Below, piece by piece: positions 34,464-43,095 of a stretch of DNA of 64,000 bases. Source of the DNA: JAHEJE01 sp965216335 (GTDB lineage Bacteria; Pseudomonadota; Alphaproteobacteria; Rhizobiales; Aestuariivirgaceae). Within the stretch, counting starts at the first letter, position 1, and the number at the start of each line of letters is the position of its first letter. The stretch covers positions 1,736,001 through 1,800,000 of the forward strand of contig OZ244154.1 of NCBI GenBank assembly GCA_965216335.1, read 5' to 3'. The notes under the pieces were generated by a model, which worked only from the letters and a program-made list of their open reading frames with translations, made no database searches and was not told where the DNA came from. The position numbers and the translations under genes were made by a program.

Positions 34464-34739
34464 TCAGCCGCGATAGTGCTGGATGCGTGTGGTGCGCAGG
34501 CCGGGCAGCCCGTGCCGGTCGATGGAACGCTGCCAGCCGAGATACTCCTCAACCGTCAGTGTGTAGCGGTCGCACGCCTCCTCAAGCGAAAGCAGGCCGC
34601 CGCGCACTGCCGCAACGACCTCGGCCTTGCGCCGGATCACCCAGCGGTGGGTGCCGGGCGGCGGCAGATCGGCAATCGTGAGTGGGCTGCCATCGGGCCC
34701 GATGACATAGTTTACGCGTGGACGCAACTGACCGTTCAT
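34464..34739 (-). CDS. sciP: SciP (DUF1153), inhibitor of CtrA
   Basis: 91 aa from ATG 34739. Nearly the whole protein is the conserved DUF1153 HTH domain: Y-V-I-G-P-D-G-S-P-L-T-I-A-D-L-P-P-P and W-V-I-R-R-K-A-E-V-V-A-A-V-R-G-G. SciP binds CtrA at its promoters and blocks RNA polymerase recruitment. The long frame upstream is not coding. A CtrA-like box lies about 60 bp upstream of the start. Confidence 0.95.
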   Translation of the reverse strand: MNGQLRPRVNYVIGPDGSPLTIADLPPPGTHRWVIRRKAEVVAAVRGGLLSLEEACDRYTLTVEEYLGWQRSIDRHGLPGLRTTRIQHYRG

Positions 34740-34798
34740 TACGCAGAACACCTGAACTAACTTACTCGATACACAGGCCCCAGCATACGCCACCGCGC

Positions 34799-34813
34799 TT
34801 AAGAAAGGTCTAA
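34799..34813. promoter_or_regulatory. CtrA-like box between sciP and mnmA
   Basis: TTAA-GAAAGGT-CTAA: the two half sites have the correct N7 spacing with one mismatch to TTAA-N7-TTAA. In Caulobacter sciP is CtrA-activated, so a feedback loop is expected. Single short site, moderate to low confidence. Confidence 0.45.
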
Positions 34814-34947
34814 ACAGGTGCAAACAAATGGCAAACAACTCACTCCCAAGTGCCCCAAAACAGCACACATGCACCGGCAGCGGATTGAGTTCATGCCCGC
34901 TGCAGACTATATCGGGGCCATTCTGACAACTGTGCAAGCCACCACCG

Positions 34948-36111
34948 ATGAAACTGACCGACCGGCAACTCAACCAACTGCACGCCGCCATGGGGCTCAC
35001 CGGCGCACCGGCCGGCCACCGCGTGGTCGTGGCCATGTCGGGCGGTGTGGATTCATCGGTCACCGCGGGACTGCTCAAGCACGCCGGCTACGATGTCGTC
35101 GGCATCACTCTGCAGCTCTATGATCATGGTGAAGCGGTACAGCGCGCGCGCGCCTGCTGCGCCGGCCAGGACATCCACGATGCCCGCAACGTCGCCGCCC
35201 GGCTCGCCATTCCCCACTACGTGCTCGACTATGAATCGCGCTTCCGCCAGGCGGTGATCGACCGCTTCGCCGACAGTTACCTGGCCGGCGAAACCCCGGT
35301 GCCGTGCATCACCTGCAATCAGACGGTAAAGTTCGCCGACCTCCTGGCCCGGGCCCGCGAACTGGACGCGGCCTGCCTTGCCACCGGCCACTATGTGGAA
35401 AGCCGCCCGCGCCCCGGCGATACCGCCCACCGTGACATGCACACACCCGCCGATCCGCAGCGCGACCAGAGTTACTTCCTGTTCGCCACCACCCAGGATC
35501 AGCTCGACTATCTGCGCTTCCCGCTCGGCGCCTTCACCAAGGCCGAAGTGCGCAGCTTTGCTCATGATCTCGGCCTGAGCGTCGCCGACAAGCCCGACAG
35601 CCAGGACATATGCTTCGTCCCGAACGGCCGCTACAGCGACGTGATCGCCCGGCTCAGGCCCGACGCCGGCCGGCCGGGCGAGATCGTCCACGTCGACGGC
35701 CGCGTGCTCGGCCATCACGACGGCATTGTCGGCTACACGATCGGCCAGCGCCGCGGCCTCGGCATCGGCGGCGGCGACCCGCTCTATGTGGTGCGCATCG
35801 ATGCGCCGGCCCACCGCGTCGTGGTCGGCCCGCGCGAAGCTCTGTTGCGCCGCGAGCTGCACCTGCGCGACGTCAACTGGATCGGCGGCCGGGCAACGCG
35901 AACGCAGGCAAGCGACGTCCCGGTTTTCGCCAAGATCCGTTCGACCCGCCCCCCGGTTCCCGGTCGGCTTGCCATCCGCGACACCGGCGCGTGCGTCCAT
36001 CTGAACGAAGGGGAATACGGCGTTTCTCCCGGCCAGGCCTGCGTGCTCTACGACGGGCTTGAGCCCGGCGCCCGCGTCCTCGGCGGCGGTTTCATATCGA
36101 GCACCGCCTGA
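34948..36111 (+). CDS. mnmA: tRNA-specific 2-thiouridylase MnmA
   Basis: 387 aa. PP-loop V-A-M-S-G-G-V-D-S-S-V near residue 29, catalytic cysteines in P-C-I-T-C-N near residue 118 and in S-Q-D-I-C-F near residue 219, and the A-T-G-H-Y motif. It installs the 2-thio group at U34 of Lys, Glu and Gln tRNAs. Start chosen at ATG 34948 (MKLTDRQL); no strong ribosome site is visible. Confidence 0.96.
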   Translation: MKLTDRQLNQLHAAMGLTGAPAGHRVVVAMSGGVDSSVTAGLLKHAGYDVVGITLQLYDHGEAVQRARACCAGQDIHDARNVAARLAIPHYVLDYESRFRQAVIDRFADSYLAGETPVPCITCNQTVKFADLLARARELDAACLATGHYVESRPRPGDTAHRDMHTPADPQRDQSYFLFATTQDQLDYLRFPLGAFTKAEVRSFAHDLGLSVADKPDSQDICFVPNGRYSDVIARLRPDAGRPGEIVHVDGRVLGHHDGIVGYTIGQRRGLGIGGGDPLYVVRIDAPAHRVVVGPREALLRRELHLRDVNWIGGRATRTQASDVPVFAKIRSTRPPVPGRLAIRDTGACVHLNEGEYGVSPGQACVLYDGLEPGARVLGGGFISSTA

Positions 36112-36236
36112 TCCCGCCAATCCGCCGGCGCTTGTCCCATTCAGACGCTTGACTTTCCCCCGCCGTTCCCCGTAAATCGCGCCGAGCCGCAAGGACACTT
36201 GGTCCTAGGATTTCACTATGCGGCACATTTGGTTGC

Positions 36237-36313
36237 GGCGGGGTAGCTCAGCTGGTTAGAGCAGCGGAATCATAATCCGCGTGTCGGGGGTTCAAGTCCC
36301 TCCCCCGCTACCA
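36237..36313 (+). tRNA. tRNA-Met (CAU)
   Basis: 77 nt cloverleaf with encoded CCA. Acceptor stem GGCGGGG / CCCCGCT, D-loop AGCTCAGCTGGTTAGAGC, anticodon stem-loop GCGGA-ATCATAA-TCCGC (anticodon CAT) and T-arm GGGGG-TTCAAGT-CCCTC. The body matches alphaproteobacterial elongator tRNA-Met; tRNA-Ile2 is less likely. Its 3' end adjoins the accessory region. Confidence 0.96.
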
Positions 36314-36316
36314 AAT

Positions 36317-36373
36317 TGTCTGACGTTAGCGCCTATGGGACAGATTTATAGAATCGCATAAGGGAGGATGTTT
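36317..36373 (+). repeat. Solo left end of the IS3-family element found at 38834
   Basis: 57 bp matching 38834-38890 at all but three or four positions, starting with the terminal TGTCTGACG. It lies 4 bp after tRNA-Met, without the transposase genes. Its last part (GGGAGGAT) serves as the ribosome site of the TPR-protein gene that begins at 36376, in the place where the IS would carry orfA. Confidence 0.88.
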
Positions 36374-36375
36374 GC

Positions 36376-38664
36376 ATGAGAACGTCCCATTTATGTCTGT
36401 CAGTGCTTCTTCTGTGTGTACTGAGCATACAATACGCCGCAGCGGCGCAAAGAGATTCCGACCGAACAGTGTGCGGAATGAGTCCGGGAGGGGCATCTTC
36501 CGCCGCCCAAAAAAACAAAGTGATCGACGCTTGCACCCGCCTCTTGGACAAGGGTGACAAACTATCGGTCGAAGAGAGAGTTTATGCGTACAGGAAGCGT
36601 GGTTTTGCACATCGGATGGCCTACCAACTTGATCTGGCCGTTGCCGACTACTCCTCGGCAATTGAGCTGTCGCCAGACGACAGCACTCTGTACGCTAATC
36701 GAGGAATCAGCTGGCCTGGAGATAATGTGAAAGACAGGGAGTTCGTGGACTTCTCCAGGGCGATCGAACTCAATCCACGAAACTGGACAGCCTTGAGTTA
36801 TCGGGGCGTGATCTTTGCCAGGCGCGGCGAGTTCGCAAATGCACTTGCTGATTATACAAGTGCTGTTCAGGTGTATGACCAGCAAGAGTATGTGCGCCGC
36901 CGCGGATATCTGAATTACATCGTTGGGGATATGGAAGCGGCAACCGACGATTTCACTCTTCTGCGGTCAAAACTCCCGAGAGAAGCGCGTGCCGTTTTGT
37001 GGTTGTATATCAGCCAAAAGCGTGCCGGGATAAGGACGGCGGACGAAGAACTGCGAATAAATGCGCTGATGCTGAAGTCGTCCAAGTGGCCGGCACCGGT
37101 CGTTCAGGTTTTACTTGGTCGGAAACCACCTCAACTGTTGTGGCGCCATCCGCGTAGATGTGAGAGCCGGTTCTATCTGGGCCAATGGTACCTGTTCCAG
37201 GGTGAGTTGAATGAAGCAAGGACCGCGCTCACCTCGGCGGCGGCGGCCTGTCCCGCAAACCGCTTCTATTTGCCGCCGAACTTCTGGATGAAGACAGCTG
37301 CCAAGGCCGACCTTGAAAGGCTTTCCGGGCTCGAGTTGGCACGAGGCAAAGAGCAGGATGCTTCTCCGAAGCGTGACATTGCGCAGGAGTTGAAAGAGAG
37401 ATTTGACGACCTGTTGAAGGTTGAAAATGACATATCAATTGAACTGCGGGCAAAGACCCTTGCTGAACGTGCAAAAGTCCATCATTCAGTCGGGGCTTAC
37501 GAGCGCGCGATCGATGATTTGAATGAGGCCATTCGGTTCGATTCGATGCACGAGCATTTCCTGGCGCGCTGCGGTGTGTATGCGCACAAGGGATCGTTCG
37601 AAGACGCAAAGGCTGATTGCCTGACAGCCGCGAAACTGGGGCGGCGTAGGGGGGCTTATCGCAGGCTGGGCCTCGTCCGCTTTGCATTCGGTGACTACGA
37701 GAATGCGATCGCTGACTTTGAGCAATGGAGCAAGAGTGATTACCGGGAACGTGAAGCAAAATCCTGGATTCATTTGGCGCGAGTGCGGCTTGGCAAGGCG
37801 AACCCGTTGCGCGACCTGCGGACGTTGGCGCGCAAAGTCAAAAAAGACGATCCTCAGCGCGCGTTGATGGACTTCTTCCTCAACAATGGAGTTCCAGCAA
37901 ACGTGTTGCCGGATTTCGACCGGTGCAGCGCCATGCTCTTCACGGGACAGTGGTATATCTTGCGCGGTCAATCTGACCGGGCACGAGTAGCGCTGGAAAA
38001 GGCCATCAAGATCCAATGCAACAAGGACAGCGATCAGTACCTCGTTGCGCAGGCCGATCTGAACAGGCTTGACGCCGTCGTGACTGCAATCGCCGCAAAC
38101 CGGCAACGCAGCCAGGATGACGCAATGCGCCGGCACAGTGAGGGTCGCGAGCGAATCGTTGGTTTTGATCGGATGATTAAGCAGCACAGAGAGCGGCTTG
38201 GCAAAGATGGCCGCCCGTATTTTTCATTCGGATACCAGAATGGCGCTTGGGGATATGTCAACTATGGGTGCCTGATTGGCGAAAAAGGCAAGGTCTACGT
38301 TTACAACGTCAAATTGTCTGACACGATGCTTCAGACATATAGCGCGCGGTCCCAGGACTATGAGCGCGCAGTGCATCTTGTCAGCCGACTCCAAAATCGC
38401 ACAATCGTGCCTGAAGGGCGAGCATTTGATGCCGGATTTGGATCTTGGGTCGCAACGAATGGCGGGACATCAGTCGCACTCAAGATCATCGGCAATGCAA
38501 GGGGAAAGCTTGACGATCCCGTCTCAAAGGAGTTGGTCCAGCTCATCAATAAGTGGTGCCCCAGCGCCTCAAGGCAATCTGCTAGCGCACTGCGCCTTGA
38601 GAGAACGCTGAAGTTGTTGGAACAGAAGGCAAGGAAACCCGACAAGGCTGAAACGCAAAAATAG
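36376..38664 (+). CDS. Secreted tetratricopeptide-repeat protein
   Basis: 762 aa. Signal peptide (about 1-23, ending Y-A-A-A-A), then TPR arrays: A-Y-R-K-R-G-F-A-H..., A-V-A-D-Y-S-S-A-I-E-L-S-P and A-L-S-Y-R-G-V-I-F in the N-terminal third, and A-I-D-D-L-N-E-A-I-R-F near residue 376. Two C-(x)-L/M-(x)-G-Q-W-Y-(L/I) units (near 268 and 519) suggest an internal duplication. The base composition is AT-richer than the neighbours, which points to transfer. No enzymatic domain recognised. Bracketed by IS ends. Confidence 0.83.
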   Translation: MRTSHLCLSVLLLCVLSIQYAAAAQRDSDRTVCGMSPGGASSAAQKNKVIDACTRLLDKGDKLSVEERVYAYRKRGFAHRMAYQLDLAVADYSSAIELSPDDSTLYANRGISWPGDNVKDREFVDFSRAIELNPRNWTALSYRGVIFARRGEFANALADYTSAVQVYDQQEYVRRRGYLNYIVGDMEAATDDFTLLRSKLPREARAVLWLYISQKRAGIRTADEELRINALMLKSSKWPAPVVQVLLGRKPPQLLWRHPRRCESRFYLGQWYLFQGELNEARTALTSAAAACPANRFYLPPNFWMKTAAKADLERLSGLELARGKEQDASPKRDIAQELKERFDDLLKVENDISIELRAKTLAERAKVHHSVGAYERAIDDLNEAIRFDSMHEHFLARCGVYAHKGSFEDAKADCLTAAKLGRRRGAYRRLGLVRFAFGDYENAIADFEQWSKSDYREREAKSWIHLARVRLGKANPLRDLRTLARKVKKDDPQRALMDFFLNNGVPANVLPDFDRCSAMLFTGQWYILRGQSDRARVALEKAIKIQCNKDSDQYLVAQADLNRLDAVVTAIAANRQRSQDDAMRRHSEGRERIVGFDRMIKQHRERLGKDGRPYFSFGYQNGAWGYVNYGCLIGEKGKVYVYNVKLSDTMLQTYSARSQDYERAVHLVSRLQNRTIVPEGRAFDAGFGSWVATNGGTSVALKIIGNARGKLDDPVSKELVQLINKWCPSASRQSASALRLERTLKLLEQKARKPDKAETQK

Positions 38665-38697
38665 CAGCACCGACCAGGGGCGTTCCTTCATTCTGAT

Positions 38698-38833
38698 CTA
38701 ATCTTGGGGCGATTCGGTATCGACCTTCAACGTCGCCGGCGGCATTGTTTGCTGCTGATCCTTTGCTGCCTGCTGGGCAACGATGCGGTAGGCCTTGGAG
38801 TCGGGTAAATTGCGCCAGAACGCGATCTTCGAG
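38698..38833 (-). pseudogene. 3' remnant of a gene cut by the IS element
   Basis: On the minus strand an open frame of 44 codons (F-W-R-N-L-P-D-S-K-A-Y-R-I-V-A-Q-Q...) runs from the IS left end to TAG at 38698. It has good third-position GC and appears to be the C-terminal end of a longer protein. I do not recognise the family. The 5' part is not found elsewhere in the window. Confidence 0.5.
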
Positions 38834-38918
38834 TGTCTGACGTCAGCGCCTATGGGACAGATTTGTAGAATCGCATAAGGGAGGATTTTTGGCTCATCGT
38901 AACCACCAAGGAGTGAAG

Positions 38919-39293
38919 ATGAGACATAAATCCGGGCCACGAGGCACAGCCTCTGAGAAGACCATCAAGAACATCCGCCGCGCGACGCGTAAGCAGTACT
39001 CTGCCGAAGAGAAGATCCGTATTGTGCTGGATGGATTGCGTGGCGAGGAGACCATCGCCGAGCTTTGCCGGCGCGAAGGCATTGCTCAAAGCATCTATTA
39101 CAAATGGTCGAAGGAGTTCCTGGAAGCTGGAAAGCGCCGGCTTGCAGGCGATACTGCACGGGCCGCGTCCACAGATGAAGTCAAGGATCTTCGCCGTGAA
39201 GCTCGCGAGCTGAAAGAGGTCGTTGCCGAACAGGCGCTTGAGTTGCGGCTGCTCAAAAAAAGCATGATCGCGGATGGGGGCGACGAAGAATGA
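38919..39293 (+). CDS. IS3-family transposase OrfA
   Basis: 124 aa from ATG 38919 (CAAGGAGTGAAG upstream). Helix-turn-helix domain (Y-S-A-E-E-K-I-R-I-V-L...I-A-E-L-C-R-R-E-G-I) for binding the IS ends and a leucine-zipper-like helix at the C-terminus. It overlaps orfB by ATGA. The A7 run at 39255 would allow -1 frameshifting into the orfB frame, which is open from there, to make the OrfAB transposase. Confidence 0.92.
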   Translation: MRHKSGPRGTASEKTIKNIRRATRKQYSAEEKIRIVLDGLRGEETIAELCRREGIAQSIYYKWSKEFLEAGKRRLAGDTARAASTDEVKDLRREARELKEVVAEQALELRLLKKSMIADGGDEE

Positions 39294-40270
39294 GGTACTC
39301 CGCATCCGAGAAGCTGGAGATCATCACAATCGCCGAACGGTCCCATTTGCCGCTCAGGCGCACCTTGGACAAGCTGGGCATTCCTCGCAGCACCTTCTAC
39401 CGCTGGTACGGTCAGTATCAATCAGGCGGCCCACAAGCGCTGGAGGATCGATCTTGTGGACCGTCACGGGCTTGGAACCGTATCCCTGATGATGTTCGCG
39501 CAAGGGTTATCGATCTGGCATTGAATGAGCCGGAGCTGAGCCCTCGCGAGTTGGCGGTACGGTTCACCGATACGCAGGGCTACTTTGTCTCGGAAAGCTC
39601 GGTTTACCGGCTTTTGAAGGCTCATGACCTGATCACCAGCCCGGCCTTTGTCGTCATCAAGGCGGCCGATGAGTTCCGCGACAAGACCACAGCACCGAAC
39701 CAGCTGTGGCAAACCGACTTCACCTATCTGAAGGTGATCGGCTGGGGTTGGTTCTACCTGTCAACGATCCTTGATGACTTCTCACGCTACATCATTGCCT
39801 GGCAACTGTGCACGACGATGAAAGCAGGTGATGTAACCGAGACGCTCGAACTGGCGCTTCAAGCCTCAGGCTGTGACCAGGCCAATGTCGTTCACAAGCC
39901 GCGATTGCTGTCCGACAACGGGTCCAGCTATATCTCCGGCGATCTGGCGGAGTGGCTGGAAGATCGAGACATGGGGCATATCCGCGGCGCCCCGTATCAT
40001 CCGCAAACGCAGGGCAAGATCGAACGTTGGCATCAAACCCTGAAGAACCGCATCCTGCTCGACAACTACTTCTTTCCAGGCGACCTCAAAGCCCAGATCG
40101 CAGCGTTTGTCGATCACTACAATCACCAGCGCTATCACGAGAGCCTCAACAACCTCACGCCGGCCGACGTCTACTTCGGGCGTGGCCAGACAATCTTACT
40201 GCAAAGAGAAAGGATCAAACGACACACACTCGAAAACCGGCGCTTGCACCACCGCAGAGCAGCCGCATAA
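39290..40270 (+). CDS. IS3-family transposase OrfB (DDE integrase)
   Basis: 326 aa. N-terminal HTH_21-type region, then the rve integrase core with Asp in Q-T-D-F-T-Y, Asp in L-S-D-N-G-S and Glu in G-K-I-E-R-W, the complete DDE triad. C-terminal N-L-T-P-A-D-V-Y-F-G is typical. The frame is intact, so the element may be active. Confidence 0.93.
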   Translation: MRYSASEKLEIITIAERSHLPLRRTLDKLGIPRSTFYRWYGQYQSGGPQALEDRSCGPSRAWNRIPDDVRARVIDLALNEPELSPRELAVRFTDTQGYFVSESSVYRLLKAHDLITSPAFVVIKAADEFRDKTTAPNQLWQTDFTYLKVIGWGWFYLSTILDDFSRYIIAWQLCTTMKAGDVTETLELALQASGCDQANVVHKPRLLSDNGSSYISGDLAEWLEDRDMGHIRGAPYHPQTQGKIERWHQTLKNRILLDNYFFPGDLKAQIAAFVDHYNHQRYHESLNNLTPADVYFGRGQTILLQRERIKRHTLENRRLHHRRAAA

Positions 40271-40344
40271 AATGATCAACCAGATGAGCCAAATACTCTC
40301 TTAGCTCAGCCTGCAGATTGTCCCAAAACATCTGACGACGGACA

Positions 40345-40929
40345 GTCAACGATCCTTGATGACTTCTCACGCTACATCATTGCCTGGCAACTGTGCACGA
40401 CGATGAAAGCAGGTGATGTAACCGAGACGCTCGAACTGGCGCTTCAAGCCTCAGGCTGTGACCAGGCCAATGTCGTTCACAAGCCGCGATTGCTGTCCGA
40501 CAACGGGTCCAGCTACATCTCCGGGGACCTGGCCGATTGGCTGGAGGACAGGGACATCGGACACGTCCGTGGTGCGCCCTATCATCCGCAAACACAGGGC
40601 AAGATCGAGCGGTGGCATCAGACCTTGAAGAACCGCATCCTGCTCGACAATTACTTCTTTCCAGGCGACCTCAAGGCCCAGATTGCAGCGTTCGTCGATC
40701 ATTACAACCACCAGCGCTATCACGAGAGCCTCAACAACCTCACGCCGGCCGACGTCTACTTCGGGCGTGGCCAGACAATCTTACTGCAAAGAGAAAGGAT
40801 CAAACGACACACACTCGAAAACCGGCGCTTGCACCACCGCAGAGCAGCCGCATAAAATGATCAACCAGATGAGCCAAATACTCTCTTAGCTCAGCCTGCA
40901 GATTGTCCCAAAACATCTGACGACGGACA
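40345..40929 (+). mobile_element. 5'-truncated second copy of the same IS, in tandem
   Basis: Starts at GTCAACGATCC, equal to position 39760 of the full copy, and ends at the right inverted repeat. It encodes the last 150 codons of orfB (40403-40855), including the second Asp and the Glu of the triad but not the first Asp. About 190 bp in the middle (40,510-40,700) differ from the full copy at many third positions, while both flanks are identical. Non-functional remnant. Confidence 0.9.
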
Positions 40930-41280
40930 GTCCGCTTATCGGCTTCCACGATGCAGATAACATTGCATCTGGCGAATGTCCGCTTTCGAGTTCGGTGGCG
41001 TGGTAATCTATTCTAGCGAGAACGTCAGCTCTGGGCCGTCGGATGACACGGCACCGCGTTGGAAATCTGGATGCCTGTTGTCCTCCCGTAAGTCGGCTTC
41101 GAGCCCATCCGAGACATTAGCGTTGTCCCCACGGATGTCAGATTCACGCTTGAAAGCTGACATTGCATGGACGGGGATTTGTGACCCGCAACAGACATCG
41201 GCGGTCAGTAGCCACTTCACACCAGTGGCCGAATTTCGGATTATCGCGATATCGGGCTGGATTTTTAAAGCAGCAGCCAC
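40930..41280. other. Accessory-region gap without a supported gene
   Basis: 351 bp between the IS remnant and the VOC gene. A minus-strand frame of 90 codons exists but lacks a ribosome site and family likeness. I see no RNA gene or clear repeat. Confidence 0.5.
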
Positions 41281-41664
41281 CTAGTCAACTTTGCCCAAAA
41301 AATCCACGTGGATATGATTGCCGTCTGGATCGGCCAGATGAAATTGGACCAGATCTGTGCCCGGTACATTTATTTGCTCAAAAGGCTGTCCAGCCTCAGT
41401 AAGGATTTTTTCAAACTGATCCATTCCGGTCGCGGACAAGGCGAAGTGTTCAATCTTCAATGCGACCTCTGAACCAACTCTCGGCTTGCCCTTATCCTCC
41501 ACAAGATGAACAACGGCCGTATCGCACGCATAGAGCCATGCTCCCGAGAACGGAAAATCGGGCCGTGGCCCTGAAGCCAGACCAAGGATTTCCTCATACC
41601 AAGCCACCATCTCCGATAGGCGAGCCGTTACAAGATTCACATGATCGAGCTTCCGGATCCGCAT
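41281..41664 (-). CDS. VOC (glyoxalase/bleomycin-resistance) family protein
   Basis: 127 aa, two beta-alpha-beta-beta-beta modules: L-D-H-V-N-L-V at the start and I-E-H-F-A-L-S in the middle give metal-site His residues, with D-P-D-G-N-H-I-H-V at the end. The substrate is unknown. The start codon is 1 bp from the stop of the oxidoreductase gene, so the two are co-transcribed. Confidence 0.9.
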   Translation of the reverse strand: MRIRKLDHVNLVTARLSEMVAWYEEILGLASGPRPDFPFSGAWLYACDTAVVHLVEDKGKPRVGSEVALKIEHFALSATGMDQFEKILTEAGQPFEQINVPGTDLVQFHLADPDGNHIHVDFLGKVD

Positions 41665-41665
41665 G

Positions 41666-42676
41666 CTAAAATCCCTCCAGAATCAGCTTGCCTTTTGCCT
41701 TGCCACTTTCGAGGAACGTGTGCGCTTTGGTCAGGTTTGCAGCGTTGATCGTGCCAAGGCTCTCTGTCGCGGTGGATTGAATCATATCTGCATCTATGAG
41801 GTCTGCAACCTTTGCCAAAACCTCTCCTTGGGCCGCCATATCTTTGGTCTCAAACAGTGATCGGGTGTACATGAACTCCCAATGAACCGAGATCGACTTC
41901 TGCTTGAATGGCATGATGTCGAACGCGGTGGGATCATCGATCAATCCAAATCGACCCTGGGGTGCCATGAACTCTGAAGCCTGAACGCTGTAGTTCTCCG
42001 AGTGGTTGGTGGAAAAGACAAACTCTGGCGTTCCGATAGCGAGTGCTTCGATTTGTTCTGTAAGGGGCTTACGGTGATCAATCACATGGTGCGCTCCGAG
42101 GCTCTGAACCCAGGCTTTGGTCTCATTTCGAGATGCCGTTGCGATAACGGCTAGATCAGACAGAGCGCGTGCCAGCTGGATTGCAATTGACCCAACTCCG
42201 CCTGCGCCGCCGATGATAACAATCGCTGCACCTGACCCGACCGCTTCACTTACGCGAAGCCGGTCAAACAGCATTTCGTATGCGGTGAGCGTTGTAAGTG
42301 GCAATGCCGCAGCAGCAGACGCGGGGATGGATTTGGGCGCAAGCCCAACAAACCGTTCATCGACCAAGTGGTATTCGGCATTGGTGCCTGGCCGGTTGAT
42401 CGCGCCTGCATACCAAACGATGTCGCCAACTTTAAAACGCGAAACTAACGTGCCAACGGCTTCGACCTCACCAACCGCATCCCAACCGAGAATGGCTGGT
42501 TGATCACCTTCTGGCGCCCGTCTCTGTCGGATCTTCGTGTCAACCGGATTGACTGAGATTGCTTGCACATGGACCAGCAAGTCGTGGCCGGTTGCCTTCG
42601 GCTTGTCAGCGATAAAATCGACCAACGCATCAGGTCGGTGAATTGGCCCAGTCTGGCGATATCCGACAGCTTTCAT
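41666..42676 (-). CDS. Zinc-less MDR family NADPH:quinone oxidoreductase-like protein
   Basis: 336 aa, medium-chain dehydrogenase/reductase of the zinc-binding-like (ZADH1/QOR-like, YogA) group: N-P-V-D-T-K-I near residue 44, G-W-D-A-V-G-E-V and the Rossmann loop G-G-A-G-G-V-G-S near residue 155. Catalytic zinc ligands are absent. NADPH-dependent reduction of quinones or enones is likely. Middle gene of the minus-strand set ABM-QOR-VOC, divergent from the LysR gene. Confidence 0.9.
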   Translation of the reverse strand: MKAVGYRQTGPIHRPDALVDFIADKPKATGHDLLVHVQAISVNPVDTKIRQRRAPEGDQPAILGWDAVGEVEAVGTLVSRFKVGDIVWYAGAINRPGTNAEYHLVDERFVGLAPKSIPASAAAALPLTTLTAYEMLFDRLRVSEAVGSGAAIVIIGGAGGVGSIAIQLARALSDLAVIATASRNETKAWVQSLGAHHVIDHRKPLTEQIEALAIGTPEFVFSTNHSENYSVQASEFMAPQGRFGLIDDPTAFDIMPFKQKSISVHWEFMYTRSLFETKDMAAQGEVLAKVADLIDADMIQSTATESLGTINAANLTKAHTFLESGKAKGKLILEGF

Positions 42677-42701
42677 GACATGTCACTCCCTATTGGTTCG
42701 A

Positions 42702-42992
42702 TCAGCCGATGATCGTCATCTCGTTCAATGTGAACTCGGCAACTGCTCCGTCAGTGGCCTTCATGTAGGCTGCCAAGTGGGGGGCGCTCATGTGGGTTTG
42801 CCAAAGGTCGCGGCTTTCCCAGTTCTCGTAGAAGACGAAATGAGCCGGATTGTCATTGTCCTGATGCAAGTCGTAATTGATGCAGCCCTCCTCTTGGCGT
42901 GTGGTTGGAATGAGCTTCATCAATTCAGCTTTGACCAGATCGATTTGGTCGGGATTTGCTGTGATGTTGGCGACTATAGTTAGCTTGGCCAT
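42702..42992 (-). CDS. Antibiotic-biosynthesis monooxygenase (ABM/YgiN) domain protein
   Basis: 96 aa from ATG 42992 with CAGGAGA upstream. A single ferredoxin-like ABM fold: L-T-I-V-A-N-I near the start, E-E-G-C-I-N-Y-D-L-H and F-V-F-Y-E-N-W-E-S-R. YgiN-type proteins oxidise quinols or act with QOR enzymes. First gene of the operon, divergent from the LysR regulator. Confidence 0.92.
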   Translation of the reverse strand: MAKLTIVANITANPDQIDLVKAELMKLIPTTRQEEGCINYDLHQDNDNPAHFVFYENWESRDLWQTHMSAPHLAAYMKATDGAVAEFTLNEMTIIG

Positions 42993-43095
42993 TGCGTCGT
43001 CTCCTGTTTCAAATTTGTAGTAACCCTCATTTACAAAGCCGCTATGATCGGATAAATAGGCATAATTCGAAATAACAATCCGGTAAATACGGATA

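Larger units (their letters stand above)
38834..40344 (+). mobile_element. Complete IS3-family insertion sequence
   Basis: 1,511 bp. Left end TGTCTGACGTCAGCGCC... and right end ...GTCAGATGTTTTGGGACA read in reverse form imperfect inverted repeats of about 30 bp (shared TGTC-N-G-N-CGTCAG and TGGGACA). It contains orfA, an A7 slippery tract (39255-39261) and orfB in the -1 frame. Left flank GAG and right flank GTC do not match, so no target duplication is seen. Confidence 0.92.

Noticed and set aside
41008..41280. 90-codon minus-strand frame in the accessory region
   Set aside because: No ribosome site, no family likeness, atypical composition.
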